Origin: Spirosomataceae bacterium TFI 002
Lineage (GTDB): Bacteria; Bacteroidota; Bacteroidia; Cytophagales; Spirosomataceae
Direction of reading: 5' to 3'
DNA: 64,000 bases
Assembly (NCBI GenBank): GCA_900230115.1
Contig: LT907983.1
Coordinates: 3,425,001-3,489,000, forward strand
In this document: one piece after another, positions 18,153 to 25,954 of the stretch
How the letters are laid out: every line of letters starts with the position of its first letter
How positions within the stretch are numbered: the first letter of the stretch is position 1
Notes under the pieces: model-generated
The model's database searches: none
What the model saw: the letters and a program-made list of their open reading frames with translations, nothing else
What the model was told of the DNA's origin: nothing
Program-made: the position numbers and the translations under genes

Positions 18153-18189
18153 CAGATAATAGGATAAATCGGTCAAATAATAGGACAAA
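18153..18189 (-). promoter_or_regulatory. Two 16-bp direct repeats with 21-bp period, candidate LytTR site
   Basis: Plus-strand copies CAGATAATAGGATAAA (18153-18168) and CAAATAATAGGACAAA (18174-18189) agree at 14 of 16 bases and are offset by exactly 21 bp. Known LytTR regulators bind two short direct repeats with a period of about 21-22 bp. The repeats abut a candidate -7 element. Confidence 0.55.
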
Positions 18190-18367
18190 CTGTGCATGAC
18201 CTATTTCAGAAGGGGCTTATTTTACTTTCAAGACGTTTGTGAATTACTTTTTGGATACAGTTGCTCTGTATGTATTAACCTCTACACTTCTATATGGGAG
18301 AATAGATTTAATTATTTACCCAACAGTCTTTTTCATTTATTGAGAAACATAAGATTGGTTATCCCCA

Positions 18368-18398
18368 AAAAAGCCAACCCTCGAGAAGGATTGGCTTT
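18368..18398 (-). terminator. Terminator of the LytTR two-component operon
   Basis: AAAGCCAA (18370-18377) pairs with TTGGCTTT (18391-18398), with an inner CC/GG pair. Read on the minus strand the stem is followed by TTTTTT, so it ends the transcript leaving the gene at 18432. Confidence 0.8.
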
Positions 18399-18431
18399 AA
18401 ATTTTATTCAGTTGAGAAACTATAATGTTTT

Positions 18432-19157
18432 TTAAATCATCCGAAGTCTCAGGAGTAATTCTTCTCTATGCGATCTGCTAACGGGTATTGTTTTTCCCTC
18501 AATAGAAATATTTTGACTTGTGATCTCATCTATATGAGTAAGGTTAACGATAAACGAACGATGAATTCTTAAGAATGGATAAGAAGGTAGCTTTGCTTCC
18601 ATTTCTTTGAGAGTCATTACAAGAATATGCTCTTGAGAAGTACTATAAATACGGCAGTAATTACGCTCTGCCTCGATGTATAGAATGTCACTTATTGCCA
18701 CTTTTACCATTCTTTCGTGATTTCTAACAAAAAGAAAACCTTCTAAAATTTCAATTCCTTTCGATTCAATGGCCTCTTTTTGCAATTCCCTTACTCTACT
18801 TTCGACCAGCTCCACAGCCCTTTGTAAATCCAGTTTTTTGAAAGGTTTTGAGATAAAAGCATGTGGTTTGGTTTCTTTTGCCCTTGCGAAATGAAATTCA
18901 TCGGAGTTTGCAGTAAGAAAGATTATCGGAATGTCTTTGGTCTCTTTTATTTTGTGAGCGAGTGCAATTCCATCCATTTTTCCTCTGAGTTGAATGTCGA
19001 GCAAAATGATGTCAGGTTTGTTTTCATTGATGTGATTGAGAGCTTCTTCGGCTCTAGGTAAAATACCGGTGACCTCATATCCTAAGTTGGTTAAGTCCAA
19101 AGAGATATTAGCCGCGATAAGCATTTCATCCTCAACAATTAAGATTTTGGTCTTCAT
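18432..19157 (-). CDS. LytR/AlgR-family response regulator (LytTR output)
   Basis: A 241-aa regulator. The receiver domain (about 1-120) has E9-D10, phospho-acceptor D54 in IILLDIQL, and the conserved Lys in AFISKPF. The C-terminal LytTR domain (about 145-241) has ILYIEAERNYCRIY, then FLRIHRSFIVNLTHI. Its start overlaps the stop of the upstream sensor kinase gene by one base (CATTA read on the plus strand), so kinase and regulator are coupled and form a pair. A clear terminator follows. Targets are unknown; the repeats at 18153-18189 could be bound by this protein or by the orphan LytTR protein. Confidence 0.95.
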   Translation of the reverse strand: MKTKILIVEDEMLIAANISLDLTNLGYEVTGILPRAEEALNHINENKPDIILLDIQLRGKMDGIALAHKIKETKDIPIIFLTANSDEFHFARAKETKPHAFISKPFKKLDLQRAVELVESRVRELQKEAIESKGIEILEGFLFVRNHERMVKVAISDILYIEAERNYCRIYSTSQEHILVMTLKEMEAKLPSYPFLRIHRSFIVNLTHIDEITSQNISIEGKTIPVSRSHREELLLRLRMI

Positions 19158-21091
19158 TAAGCTGCTTGATCAAGTTTGAAGGTAAATGAGATGATGGTGC
19201 CTTCTTTGTTTTCCTCTTGCATTTCACCATTCAGTTGTTGCGTAAGCAATTGTACCAATCGTGTGCCAAATCCGGTTCCTATTGGTTTAATACCTGCAAC
19301 TTTTCCTATTCCATTATCGGTTACATTGAGCTTTATGACTTTACCTTTCTCTTGGCTCATACTTATTTTGATTTCGCCCCTATTATTTTCTGGAAAGGCG
19401 TACTTAAGGGCATTGGTCAATAATTCATTCACTATGAGTCCTATAGGTACAGCCGTGTCAACATCTAGCTCTAGGTCATCCATGGCACATTCTATTTTTA
19501 CTTTTTCTTCGGCATTGAAACTGTCTAAGATTCCTTCACTCAAGTTAATGAAGTAGTCTTTCATCTCTATGCTGCCAAGGTTGGTGCCTTGATAGAGTTT
19601 TTGGTGAATGATTCCCATGCTCTGTACACGGTTTTGGCTGGCAATCATTGCATCTTTTGTGGCAGAATCTTCCAGTTCGGCAGATTGTAATGCAATTAAG
19701 CTTTTTACCAACTCCAAGTTGTTCTTTACACGATGGTGTATTTCCTTTAAGAGCAGTTCATTTTCAGAATTTTTAGCAGTAATGACTTTTGTTTTTTCTC
19801 GGTTCTTACGAAAAGAAATAAATAAGCCACCCAAGAGCAAGGCAAGTACACCAGCTGAAGCTAAGGCTATATTTTGGGTTTTGCTTTTTTGATCGAGTAG
19901 TTCCTGTTGCTCTACAATGGCTTGATCTTTTTTGCCACTTTCATACTTAGCGATTGCTTCACCTTCCAAAGTAGCAACTTTGCCTTTATATATGTTTTCT
20001 TTTGCGACAGACTGCTTTTTGAAATAAAAGAGGGCATTTTTTGTGTCACCCATTGCTTCATAACAATCTGCAATGTCTTTGAGGAGAAATAAGAATGATT
20101 CAGATTGTTTTGGGTCGTAAGCCGCTAGCCCTGCCAATAAGTTTTCGAGTGCCAAGGGGTAATTTTTAAGCTTCAAGTATGCCTTTCCAATTTCAGCCTG
20201 ATAAGTCGCTGCTCTTTCTTCGCCTATTTGTATAATACAGAGTTTATGAGCTTTTTGATAGTCGACCAATGCTCTCTTATAGTTTTCAGCTGCAAGGGAG
20301 ACATGTCCTCTACCCATATAAGCTCTTATCTCAACAAAAAATTCATCTGGCACTTTTTCTTTAACTAAGACCAGGCATTTATTGGCAATGTCATATGCTT
20401 TTTGAAACTCCTTGTTTAGAGTGTAAGCTTCAATATAATTGAGGTATAAGTAACTAAGTCGATTATAGTCTTTGGCTTTTATAAAGTGAGGAGCGGCCTT
20501 GTCAAAGTAGATTAATGCTTTTTTAGGCTCTTTGGTCAAATTATAAGATATTCCAAGTGTGCGATAAGCGGAAGCTAGCCCTACTTTATCATTAAGCTTT
20601 TCAAAAATAATGATGGCAGCAAATAGCTCATTCTCAGCTTCTTTTATCTTTCTAGCATTTAAATAGTCTAATGCAAGGGAGCGATGTGCATAAGCTATTT
20701 TAGATTCATTTTTTGTCTTTTTGTAGGCTTCAAGTGCCAGCTTGCTTTGATTGATAAGTGAATCTTGAGCATAGAGTCCGTGGTAGCCCATCCAATCGGC
20801 ATAGGCTGTATGAAAATCACCTATAAGTTCTATATTGGAGCCTTTCTTTACTTTTGAAATTGCTCTGTTGGCAATGAGCGGAAAAGTCTTGGTGTCCTTT
20901 ACGTAATTCTTATTCATCCATGACAAAGTTGAATCTAGTGGTAGTGATAGTACACTGTCAACTTTTATTTGAACGTCTGCTTGAGCAATAGCGTGGATAG
21001 GAAATACACATATAGAAATAAGTGTAATTAAAAGCGGGGAATAACAAGTAGGAAAGACTTGAAAAGAACCCCTTGTGGTTTTATTTGTCAT
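19157..21091 (-). CDS. TPR-containing sensor histidine kinase (HisKA_2 type)
   Basis: A 644-aa membrane kinase. An N-terminal hydrophobic signal (about 18-38) is followed by some 330 residues of TPR-like repeats (AYAHRSLALDYLNARKI, LASAYRTLGISYNL and others) that should be periplasmic. A membrane helix lies at about 402-422. The phosphotransfer segment EIHHRVKNNLELV has its histidines at 452-453. The ATPase domain shows LIVNELLTNALKYAF and DNGIGK. It is of the cytosolic-face HisKA_2/HWE-like type that usually feeds LytTR regulators in Bacteroidota, matching the gene coupled to it. The sensed signal is unknown. Confidence 0.93.
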   Translation of the reverse strand: MTNKTTRGSFQVFPTCYSPLLITLISICVFPIHAIAQADVQIKVDSVLSLPLDSTLSWMNKNYVKDTKTFPLIANRAISKVKKGSNIELIGDFHTAYADWMGYHGLYAQDSLINQSKLALEAYKKTKNESKIAYAHRSLALDYLNARKIKEAENELFAAIIIFEKLNDKVGLASAYRTLGISYNLTKEPKKALIYFDKAAPHFIKAKDYNRLSYLYLNYIEAYTLNKEFQKAYDIANKCLVLVKEKVPDEFFVEIRAYMGRGHVSLAAENYKRALVDYQKAHKLCIIQIGEERAATYQAEIGKAYLKLKNYPLALENLLAGLAAYDPKQSESFLFLLKDIADCYEAMGDTKNALFYFKKQSVAKENIYKGKVATLEGEAIAKYESGKKDQAIVEQQELLDQKSKTQNIALASAGVLALLLGGLFISFRKNREKTKVITAKNSENELLLKEIHHRVKNNLELVKSLIALQSAELEDSATKDAMIASQNRVQSMGIIHQKLYQGTNLGSIEMKDYFINLSEGILDSFNAEEKVKIECAMDDLELDVDTAVPIGLIVNELLTNALKYAFPENNRGEIKISMSQEKGKVIKLNVTDNGIGKVAGIKPIGTGFGTRLVQLLTQQLNGEMQEENKEGTIISFTFKLDQAA

Positions 21092-21187
21092 GGTTTAAAA
21101 GGGTTAGAAACCAAATTGATATTGGCAAAATAGTTAAAAAGCTCAAGAATGCTTTTGTTCTCGAGTAAAAAGTAACGCTTCTCACAT

Positions 21188-21195
21188 TAGGTTTG
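21188..21195 (+). promoter_or_regulatory. Possible -7 element upstream of the ABA4-like gene
   Basis: TAGGTTTG fits TAnnTTTG fully but lies 82 bp before the ATG, and no -33 element sits at the right spacing. Confidence 0.3.
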
Positions 21196-21277
21196 CTTTG
21201 TTAACATAGTTGATTATAAGTTGTTTTAGATTAAAGTATAAAACAGCGTATCTTTCAGTAAATCAATACTTCATAAA

Positions 21278-21703
21278 ATGGAACCAGCTTCAATCTTTAA
21301 TTTCGGTAATACTTTTGTGCTTTTGGGATGGATATTGCTGCTCGCAGTGCCAAATTGGAAATACACTCAAACACTTGTTTTGAATGGAGTTATACTGCTT
21401 TTGGGGATTATCTACACCTTTTTGATTCTGAAAGACATTGGTGAGTTCGACCCAAGTAGTTTTAATTCACTTGAGAACGTGAAGGCCTTATTTCAAAGCG
21501 ATGGAGCAGTAGCAGCAGGATGGATGCATTACTTGGCTTTTGATTTATTTGTCGGTGCCTACATAGTCAGAAAGTCAAAAGAACTCGGCCTGCCAAGGCT
21601 TGTTTATTCATTGATCCTACCATTTGCATTCATGTTTGGGCCTATTGGATATGTGATTTTTGTAGTTGTGAGGTTTTTTAAGATGAAGAGTGTATTGGTT
21701 TAA
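21278..21703 (+). CDS. ABA4-like family membrane protein (DUF4281)
   Basis: A 141-aa protein with four hydrophobic helices (about 5-25, 32-52, 85-105, 110-135). Family landmarks are seen: LGWILLLAVPNWK in the first helix region, GWMHYLAFDLFVGAYI, and FGPIGYVIFVVVRF at the end. Plant members act in neoxanthin formation from violaxanthin. In bacteria the role is unknown, though some members sit near carotenoid genes; none is seen here. It is monocistronic and followed by an unusual repeat cluster. Confidence 0.85.
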   Translation: MEPASIFNFGNTFVLLGWILLLAVPNWKYTQTLVLNGVILLLGIIYTFLILKDIGEFDPSSFNSLENVKALFQSDGAVAAGWMHYLAFDLFVGAYIVRKSKELGLPRLVYSLILPFAFMFGPIGYVIFVVVRFFKMKSVLV

Positions 21704-21721
21704 ATCTTAGTTTTTTGTTTT

Positions 21722-21763
21722 GGGAGAAGGGAGAAGGGAGAAGGGAGAAGGGAGAGGGGAGAA
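21722..21763. repeat. Six tandem heptamers GGGAGAA
   Basis: Units start at 21722, 21729, 21736, 21743, 21750 and 21757. All are identical except the fifth, which is GGGAGAG. The tract is strikingly purine-only on the plus strand, and a further GGAGAAGGGAGAA piece recurs at 21789-21801. Confidence 0.9.
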
Positions 21764-21838
21764 CCCTTCGACCTTGCTCAGGGCAGGTGGAGAAGGGAGA
21801 ACCCTTGTACTCCGCTCAGTGTACGAAAATAAGGGTTC
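21764..21838. repeat. Dispersed-repeat-like inverted elements
   Basis: CCCTTCGACCTTGCTCAGGG (21764-21783) resembles a motif of the form CCCTTCGACNNNGCTCAGGG that I know as a common dispersed repeat in Bacteroidota genomes. The next element starts GAACCCTT (21798-21805) and ends AAGGGTTC, with GTAC-N10-GTAC and CCGCTCAGTG inside. Copy number cannot be judged from one window. Confidence 0.6.
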
Positions 21839-21911
21839 AGTTTTGTGAATATCTCAGATCCAAAAAATCAGTCCAATCTGTTAGATCAGTGTGCTAAAGT
21901 CGAAGAATAAT

Positions 21912-21956
21912 GGCTAACAACTGATAGCCGATAGCCGAATGCTGAAAGCCGCCAGC
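21912..21956. repeat. Short AGCCGAT/AGCTGA-type repeat tract
   Basis: GATAGCCGATAGCCGAATGC followed by GAAAGCCGCCAGCT repeats the unit AGCCGA(T/A) imperfectly. It lies between the other repeats and the end of argS and has no coding content. Confidence 0.5.
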
Positions 21957-21964
21957 TACAAAAC

Positions 21965-23725
21965 CTACATCCTTTCAGGAACACTAACACCAAGCAATCC
22001 CATTCCTTTTTGTAAAGTCTCGGCTACTTTAGTAATCAGTAGCAAACGAGCAGCTTTTTTGGCTTCGTCTTCTTCGTTCATTACACTCACTTCGGCGTAG
22101 AATGAGTTAAAGGTTTTAGCCAAATCATAGCAATAGATTGCTATTACAGAAGGGGCATATTCCTCCGCTGCCTTGAGTAAGTTGACATCGTATTGCGAAA
22201 GCAAGAATATTAAATCAATCTCAGAAGTTGCGAGTTCTACCTTTGGCATTTCAGTAGGAACGGTGATATTCATACTTGCTGCTTTTCTCAAAATAGACTT
22301 GATACGAGCATGCGTGTACTGAATAAATGGCCCTGTATTTCCCTGAAAATCGATAGATTCTTTGGGGTCAAAAAGCATTCTTTTCTTTGGCTCTACTTTG
22401 AGCAGAAAGTACTTCAAAGCTCCTAATGCAAGCATTTTATGTAATTCTTCGGCTTCTTCTGTCGTGAAGTCGTCTATTTTTCCTCTTTCTTCTGTGGACG
22501 CTTTAGCAGTTTCTATCATCTCATTTACAAGATCATCGGCATCTACCACGGTACCTTCACGAGATTTCATTTTGCCCGATGGTAAATCTACCATTCCATA
22601 AGAAAGGTGGTAACAACCGTCGGCATAAGATCTGCCAAGTTTCTTCATGATCGCAAATAACACCTGGAAGTGATAATCTTGCTCATTACCCACCACCCAA
22701 ATAGAGCGATCATTACCGAAGTCTTTGAACTTGAGCTCGGTAGTACCAAGGTCTTGCGTGATGTAAACCGAAGTTCCATCTCCACGAAGTACTAGTTTTT
22801 GATCTAGCCCTTCCTCTTCTAGGTCAATCCATACACTTCCATCATCTTTGATGTAAAAAACACCGCTAGCAAGGCCTTCGTCTACAATGTCTTTCCCCAA
22901 TATATAAGTATCAGATTCTCTATAAACCTTATCAAAACTAATTCCGATTTTGTCGTAAGTTTCATTGAAACCAGCGAAAACCCATTCGTTCATTTTTTGC
23001 CAAAGTGCCACAACTTCGGCATCTCCCTGTTCCCATTTCAAGAGCATTTCTTGGGCTTGGAGTAAAGAAGGAGCTTTCTTTTTTGCGTCCTCTTCGCTCA
23101 TTCCGCCTTCTATGAGTTCGGCAATTTCCTTTTTGTACAATTGGTCAAAAAGTACATAGTACTTACCCGCCAAGTGATCACCTTTTATTCCTGAAGAAGT
23201 AGGTGTTTCACCATTGCCCAGTTTTTGATAGGCGAGCATGGACTTGCAAATATGTACACCACGATCATTGACCAAGCAAGCTTTTGTTACTTTGTTTCCA
23301 GCCGCCGAAAGGATTCTAGAAACCGAATCACCAAGAAAATTATTTCTCAAATGCCCCAAATGCAAGGGCTTGTTGGTATTGGGTGAAGAAAACTCCACCA
23401 TCACATTGCCATCTTGGAGTTTTGTATCACTACCAATTCCTCCAAAAACGTCAATCCACACTTCTGGTTTTAGGCTAATATTTAAGAAACCTTGAACCAC
23501 ATTAAAGCCAATTGCAATTTTACTTTGCTGCATTAAAGCTTCGCCTATCTCGTTTGCTAAGTCTTGAGGCTTTTTGCGTAGCTCTTTAACTAAGTAAAAA
23601 ACCACAAACGTATAAGTTCCTTCAAACTCCTTGCGGGTAGGTTGTAAAAGTACCTCACCATCAAGGTCAAATAGGTTTTTGAGTACTACCGAAAGGTCTG
23701 CTTTAAGTTCTTGCTCTAAATTCAT
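21965..23725 (-). CDS. argS: Arginine--tRNA ligase
   Basis: A class I aminoacyl-tRNA synthetase of 586 aa that charges tRNA-Arg. The N-terminal Add1 domain is followed by the ATP-binding HIGH-type motif in SPNTNKPLHLGHLRNN. The KMSKS-type loop is replaced by MKSREGTVV, as is normal for this enzyme. The C-terminal anticodon-binding DALR domain ends GLLGVSVPERM, a typical ending. The ATG at 23725 is preferred over a TTG five codons upstream. A full-match -7 box lies 26 bp before it. Confidence 0.98.
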   Translation of the reverse strand: MNLEQELKADLSVVLKNLFDLDGEVLLQPTRKEFEGTYTFVVFYLVKELRKKPQDLANEIGEALMQQSKIAIGFNVVQGFLNISLKPEVWIDVFGGIGSDTKLQDGNVMVEFSSPNTNKPLHLGHLRNNFLGDSVSRILSAAGNKVTKACLVNDRGVHICKSMLAYQKLGNGETPTSSGIKGDHLAGKYYVLFDQLYKKEIAELIEGGMSEEDAKKKAPSLLQAQEMLLKWEQGDAEVVALWQKMNEWVFAGFNETYDKIGISFDKVYRESDTYILGKDIVDEGLASGVFYIKDDGSVWIDLEEEGLDQKLVLRGDGTSVYITQDLGTTELKFKDFGNDRSIWVVGNEQDYHFQVLFAIMKKLGRSYADGCYHLSYGMVDLPSGKMKSREGTVVDADDLVNEMIETAKASTEERGKIDDFTTEEAEELHKMLALGALKYFLLKVEPKKRMLFDPKESIDFQGNTGPFIQYTHARIKSILRKAASMNITVPTEMPKVELATSEIDLIFLLSQYDVNLLKAAEEYAPSVIAIYCYDLAKTFNSFYAEVSVMNEEDEAKKAARLLLITKVAETLQKGMGLLGVSVPERM

Positions 23726-23750
23726 TGCTGCTAATTCCAAAATTGAGGTG

Positions 23751-23758
23751 CAAAATTA
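23751..23758 (-). promoter_or_regulatory. -7 promoter element of argS
   Basis: Minus-strand TAATTTTG fits TAnnTTTG at all fixed bases, 26 bp before the start codon. Confidence 0.5.
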
Positions 23759-24083
23759 AGGAAAATGAAGATGAAGTCTTGTGTTCTGATTGATTTTAGT
23801 AGCATTTAAATGAAAGAGAATTTTAAATGTGCTAAGTCGAAACGAAGGAATAGTAGCTAAAAAAAGAGTTATTAATTTTTGTTCTGATATACTGTCTCAA
23901 GAACTTCTTATACGAGTTTTGTTCTTTTGTATCAGAATTTGGGATGAAATGGCAATTCCAACTAATTGCGAAAATAAAAGACCTTTTACATGCCGACTTT
24001 TAACAAGAAGTACTGCCGAAAATGGCCTGTTTGATCAGTTTAAGGACATTTTATTGGCCTTGGAATGAATATCGACGGATTTT

Positions 24084-24130
24084 ATTTGAAACAAATGCTT
24101 TTTCTCATGCCCCGAAAATTTGTTTCAAAT
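24084..24130. repeat. Two ATTTG-N3-CAAAT palindromes forming a 13-bp inverted repeat
   Basis: ATTTGAAACAAAT (24084-24096) and ATTTGTTTCAAAT (24118-24130) are exact reverse complements, separated by 21 bp, and each is itself a palindrome with a 3-bp centre. They lie about 160 bp upstream of the T9SS cargo gene. They could be a paired operator or a long hairpin. Confidence 0.6.
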
Positions 24131-24289
24131 GGAATAAAGGATGCAATTATGAACTCTTTTTAATTGAGCAGGTTTATTTTACGTAGAAAGCTATAATGAT
24201 CTTGAGTAATTAAAAAGAAAGTGAAAGGTGTTGAACTAATTGTGACTTTTCTAGTCTGAAAAGGTCTAATTATTAAGTAATTAAAAGGA

Positions 24290-25234
24290 ATGAGAAGAAT
24301 TATCTATTTTGTTGTTTGTTTTTTGGTAATGTCATTTAGTTCTTTTAGTCAAGGCGATTGTATTAATAACCCTACCTCCACAATCAATAGTGTTAGCTCT
24401 GCAGGTGGAATCTGTACATATAACATTACGCTAACAATTCGAATTAACAAACAAGCTACTAAATGGATTCGATTCGTTGTTAACGGAGTAACTTACTGCT
24501 ACTATCACGATGGTACTTGGATGCAAGATTTGACTTGCACAACTACCGCTGGATTTGATAATTCTAATGCTGGAGATATTGTTAGTTTTACTACCAATGT
24601 AGTTATTCCTTGTACTTCGGAGTTAACAGCTAGTTATGAAGGAGGAACAGGAGGAAACTATACCAATGGGTCTTGTTTTAATGGTACTTACACCATGAAT
24701 ACCGCACCTTTCCCAGTCTCAATCCGACAATTTTCAGCTCGAAGTTTAGAAAGTGCAGTCCACCTCTCTTGGAATGTAGAAGATGAAATTAATTTCAAAA
24801 GATATGAAATTCAAAAATCAAATGATGCTCTTAGTTTCGAAACTTTCGAAATAGTAAAAGCTCAAAGTTTGAATCAATACGAAACCCACGATTTTGATCC
24901 CCAAATAGGTCAAAACTATTATAGACTTCGTTTGATTGATATTGATGGAACTGTTTCGTTTTCAAAAATTATTTCCCAAAAGTTTTATGGAGAAGAGGAT
25001 ATTACTTTGTATCCAAACCCTTCAACGAATCAGTTGTACTACTTAAGTGGAAAATACGACGAATCGTCCATTAGAGTTTACAATATCAATGGACAGACCC
25101 AACCTTTTAAACTTTTAAAAGAAAGTGGGAAAAACACCATTCAGATTGAGAAATCAAGAAATATTCGAAATGTTTTTTTTCTGAAATTAGTTGACAGAAA
25201 CGGACAAGCAATAACTAAGAAAATTTTAAACTAA
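24290..25234 (+). CDS. T9SS-secreted protein with type A sorting domain
   Basis: A 314-aa exported protein. The signal peptide MRRIIYFVVCFLVMSFSSFS ends near residue 20. The first 120 mature residues are Cys- and Thr-rich (six or more Cys, probably disulfide-bonded) and unfamiliar. A fibronectin-like bridging segment follows (VHLSWNVEDEINFKRYEIQKS), common in Bacteroidota just before the tail. The C-terminal tail of about 75 residues begins LYPNPSTNQLYYLSG and ends ITKKILN, a Por-secretion (type IX) sorting domain. It should be released at the cell surface. The small ORF 25249-25380 starts 14 bp after its stop. Confidence 0.85.
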   Translation: MRRIIYFVVCFLVMSFSSFSQGDCINNPTSTINSVSSAGGICTYNITLTIRINKQATKWIRFVVNGVTYCYYHDGTWMQDLTCTTTAGFDNSNAGDIVSFTTNVVIPCTSELTASYEGGTGGNYTNGSCFNGTYTMNTAPFPVSIRQFSARSLESAVHLSWNVEDEINFKRYEIQKSNDALSFETFEIVKAQSLNQYETHDFDPQIGQNYYRLRLIDIDGTVSFSKIISQKFYGEEDITLYPNPSTNQLYYLSGKYDESSIRVYNINGQTQPFKLLKESGKNTIQIEKSRNIRNVFFLKLVDRNGQAITKKILN

Positions 25235-25248
25235 AAGTGCCTTATAAA

Positions 25249-25380
25249 ATGTCAGGAAAGAAAGAAAAGATCAAGAAGAATTACAAAAAACCAGTTCTAA
25301 GGAAATTTGGAAGTGTTTCTCAAATAACTCTTAAAACTGGCTCACAAGCAGATTTTGGAAGTAATTTCTTCCAAGCTTAA
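25249..25380 (+). CDS. Small ORF with lasso-peptide-type leader (putative RiPP precursor)
   Basis: Translation of the window gives 43 aa starting MSGKKEKIKKN. Residues 12-27 read YKKPVLRKFGSVSQIT, a full fit to the lasso/RRE leader pattern Y-x2-P-x-L-x3-G-x5-T (Y12, P15, L17, G21, T27). The tail after T27-L28 is KTGSQADFGSNFFQA, which has an acidic residue (D35) at core position 7 if cleavage follows L28. Lys as first core residue is atypical, so a true lasso product is unproven. No lasso cyclase (asparagine-synthetase-like), RRE protein or leader protease lies in the window. It sits 14 bp after the T9SS gene and ends 6 bp before the convergent DinB gene. Confidence 0.65.
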   Translation: MSGKKEKIKKNYKKPVLRKFGSVSQITLKTGSQADFGSNFFQA

Positions 25381-25386
25381 ATCCTC

Positions 25387-25881
25387 CTACATCTCATCCG
25401 CACTTGGACCGTACGGCCCAGGAATTGCGACATTTAAAAGTCTGAGATAAACCCCCAACTGTGCTCTGTGGTGAGAGTTTTGCCCAAAAGCATGGCGAAT
25501 GGCTTCCCATTTTTGCATTTCTACATAGGTAATGTCTCCTGCACAAAGTTTCCAATCTTCCTCTAAAATGTCATCTTTTGAGCTACTTAATGCTTCATTA
25601 GCTTCTGCAACACATGCATTAAAGTAAGCCACCAATTCTTCTCCGTTTGTATAAGTACTTTGTCTTTGCTCATCCTCTGCAAAATCCCATTTAGAATCAA
25701 GTAGGGCTTTTTTAATCATTAATGGCATCTCTGCCAAATGAGTTGCCAGTGCTCCTATTTTCATGCTTTTAGGATGTGGCTGCCAGTCCATTTTGTCTGC
25801 AGGTACAATGGCTAGCATTCTTTGTGTTTCTTTGGCTTCGTCGGCCAGTTCTCTTTGATAGGACTCAATAAATGTGATCAT
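25387..25881 (-). CDS. DinB-family protein
   Basis: A 164-aa four-helix-bundle protein. The metal-binding His triad expected of DinB/YfiT-like proteins is visible as His48 in LATHLAEMP and the pair in GQNSHHRAQLG near 137-138. Helix patterns fit the family (KIGALATHL, HHRAQLGVYLRLL). Members are thiol-dependent metal enzymes, some using bacillithiol or similar cofactors. A YtxJ-type bacillithiol protein elsewhere in the window makes that plausible but not shown. Monocistronic; its 3' end faces the small RiPP-like ORF. Confidence 0.88.
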   Translation of the reverse strand: MITFIESYQRELADEAKETQRMLAIVPADKMDWQPHPKSMKIGALATHLAEMPLMIKKALLDSKWDFAEDEQRQSTYTNGEELVAYFNACVAEANEALSSSKDDILEEDWKLCAGDITYVEMQKWEAIRHAFGQNSHHRAQLGVYLRLLNVAIPGPYGPSADEM

Positions 25882-25954
25882 AATTTCTCTTTTTATTTTT
25901 CAACAAAATTAGAGTCACGTTATGACAGCCTTATGTCAGTAGGCTTTTGAAATT

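Larger units (their letters stand above)
17934..18431. other. 498-bp intergenic region upstream of the LytTR operon
   Basis: Holds a long leader for the LytTR operon, a candidate promoter and direct repeats (18131-18189), and the terminator of the two-component operon (18368-18398). An ORF of 79 codons on the plus strand (18196-18435) runs through the terminator and has no recognisable features; it is not called. Confidence 0.6.
23726..24289. other. 564-bp intergenic region with tandem palindromes
   Basis: Contains the argS promoter at its left end and a pair of ATTTG-N3-CAAAT palindromes at 24084-24130. A 79-codon ORF with a GTG start at 23829-24068 has no recognisable domain, no signal peptide and no neighbour support; it may be chance or a decayed gene, and it is not called. 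Confidence 0.55.

Noticed and set aside
18196-18435. 79-codon frame on the plus strand
   Set aside because: It runs through the terminator at 18368-18398 into the end of the response-regulator gene.
21715-21897. 60-codon frame over the heptamer repeats
   Set aside because: The product is an artefact of GGGAGAA repeats (EKGEGRREK) and covers non-coding elements.
23829-24068. 79-codon frame with GTG start in the argS-T9SS gap
   Set aside because: No recognisable motif, signal peptide, promoter or operon partner; possibly a decayed gene but not supportable.
25277-25380. Assigning a definite lasso peptide product to the small ORF
   Set aside because: The core begins with Lys if cleavage follows T27-L28, and starting at Gly31 would place the acidic residue at ring position 5, too small for known lasso rings. 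Only the leader is called.
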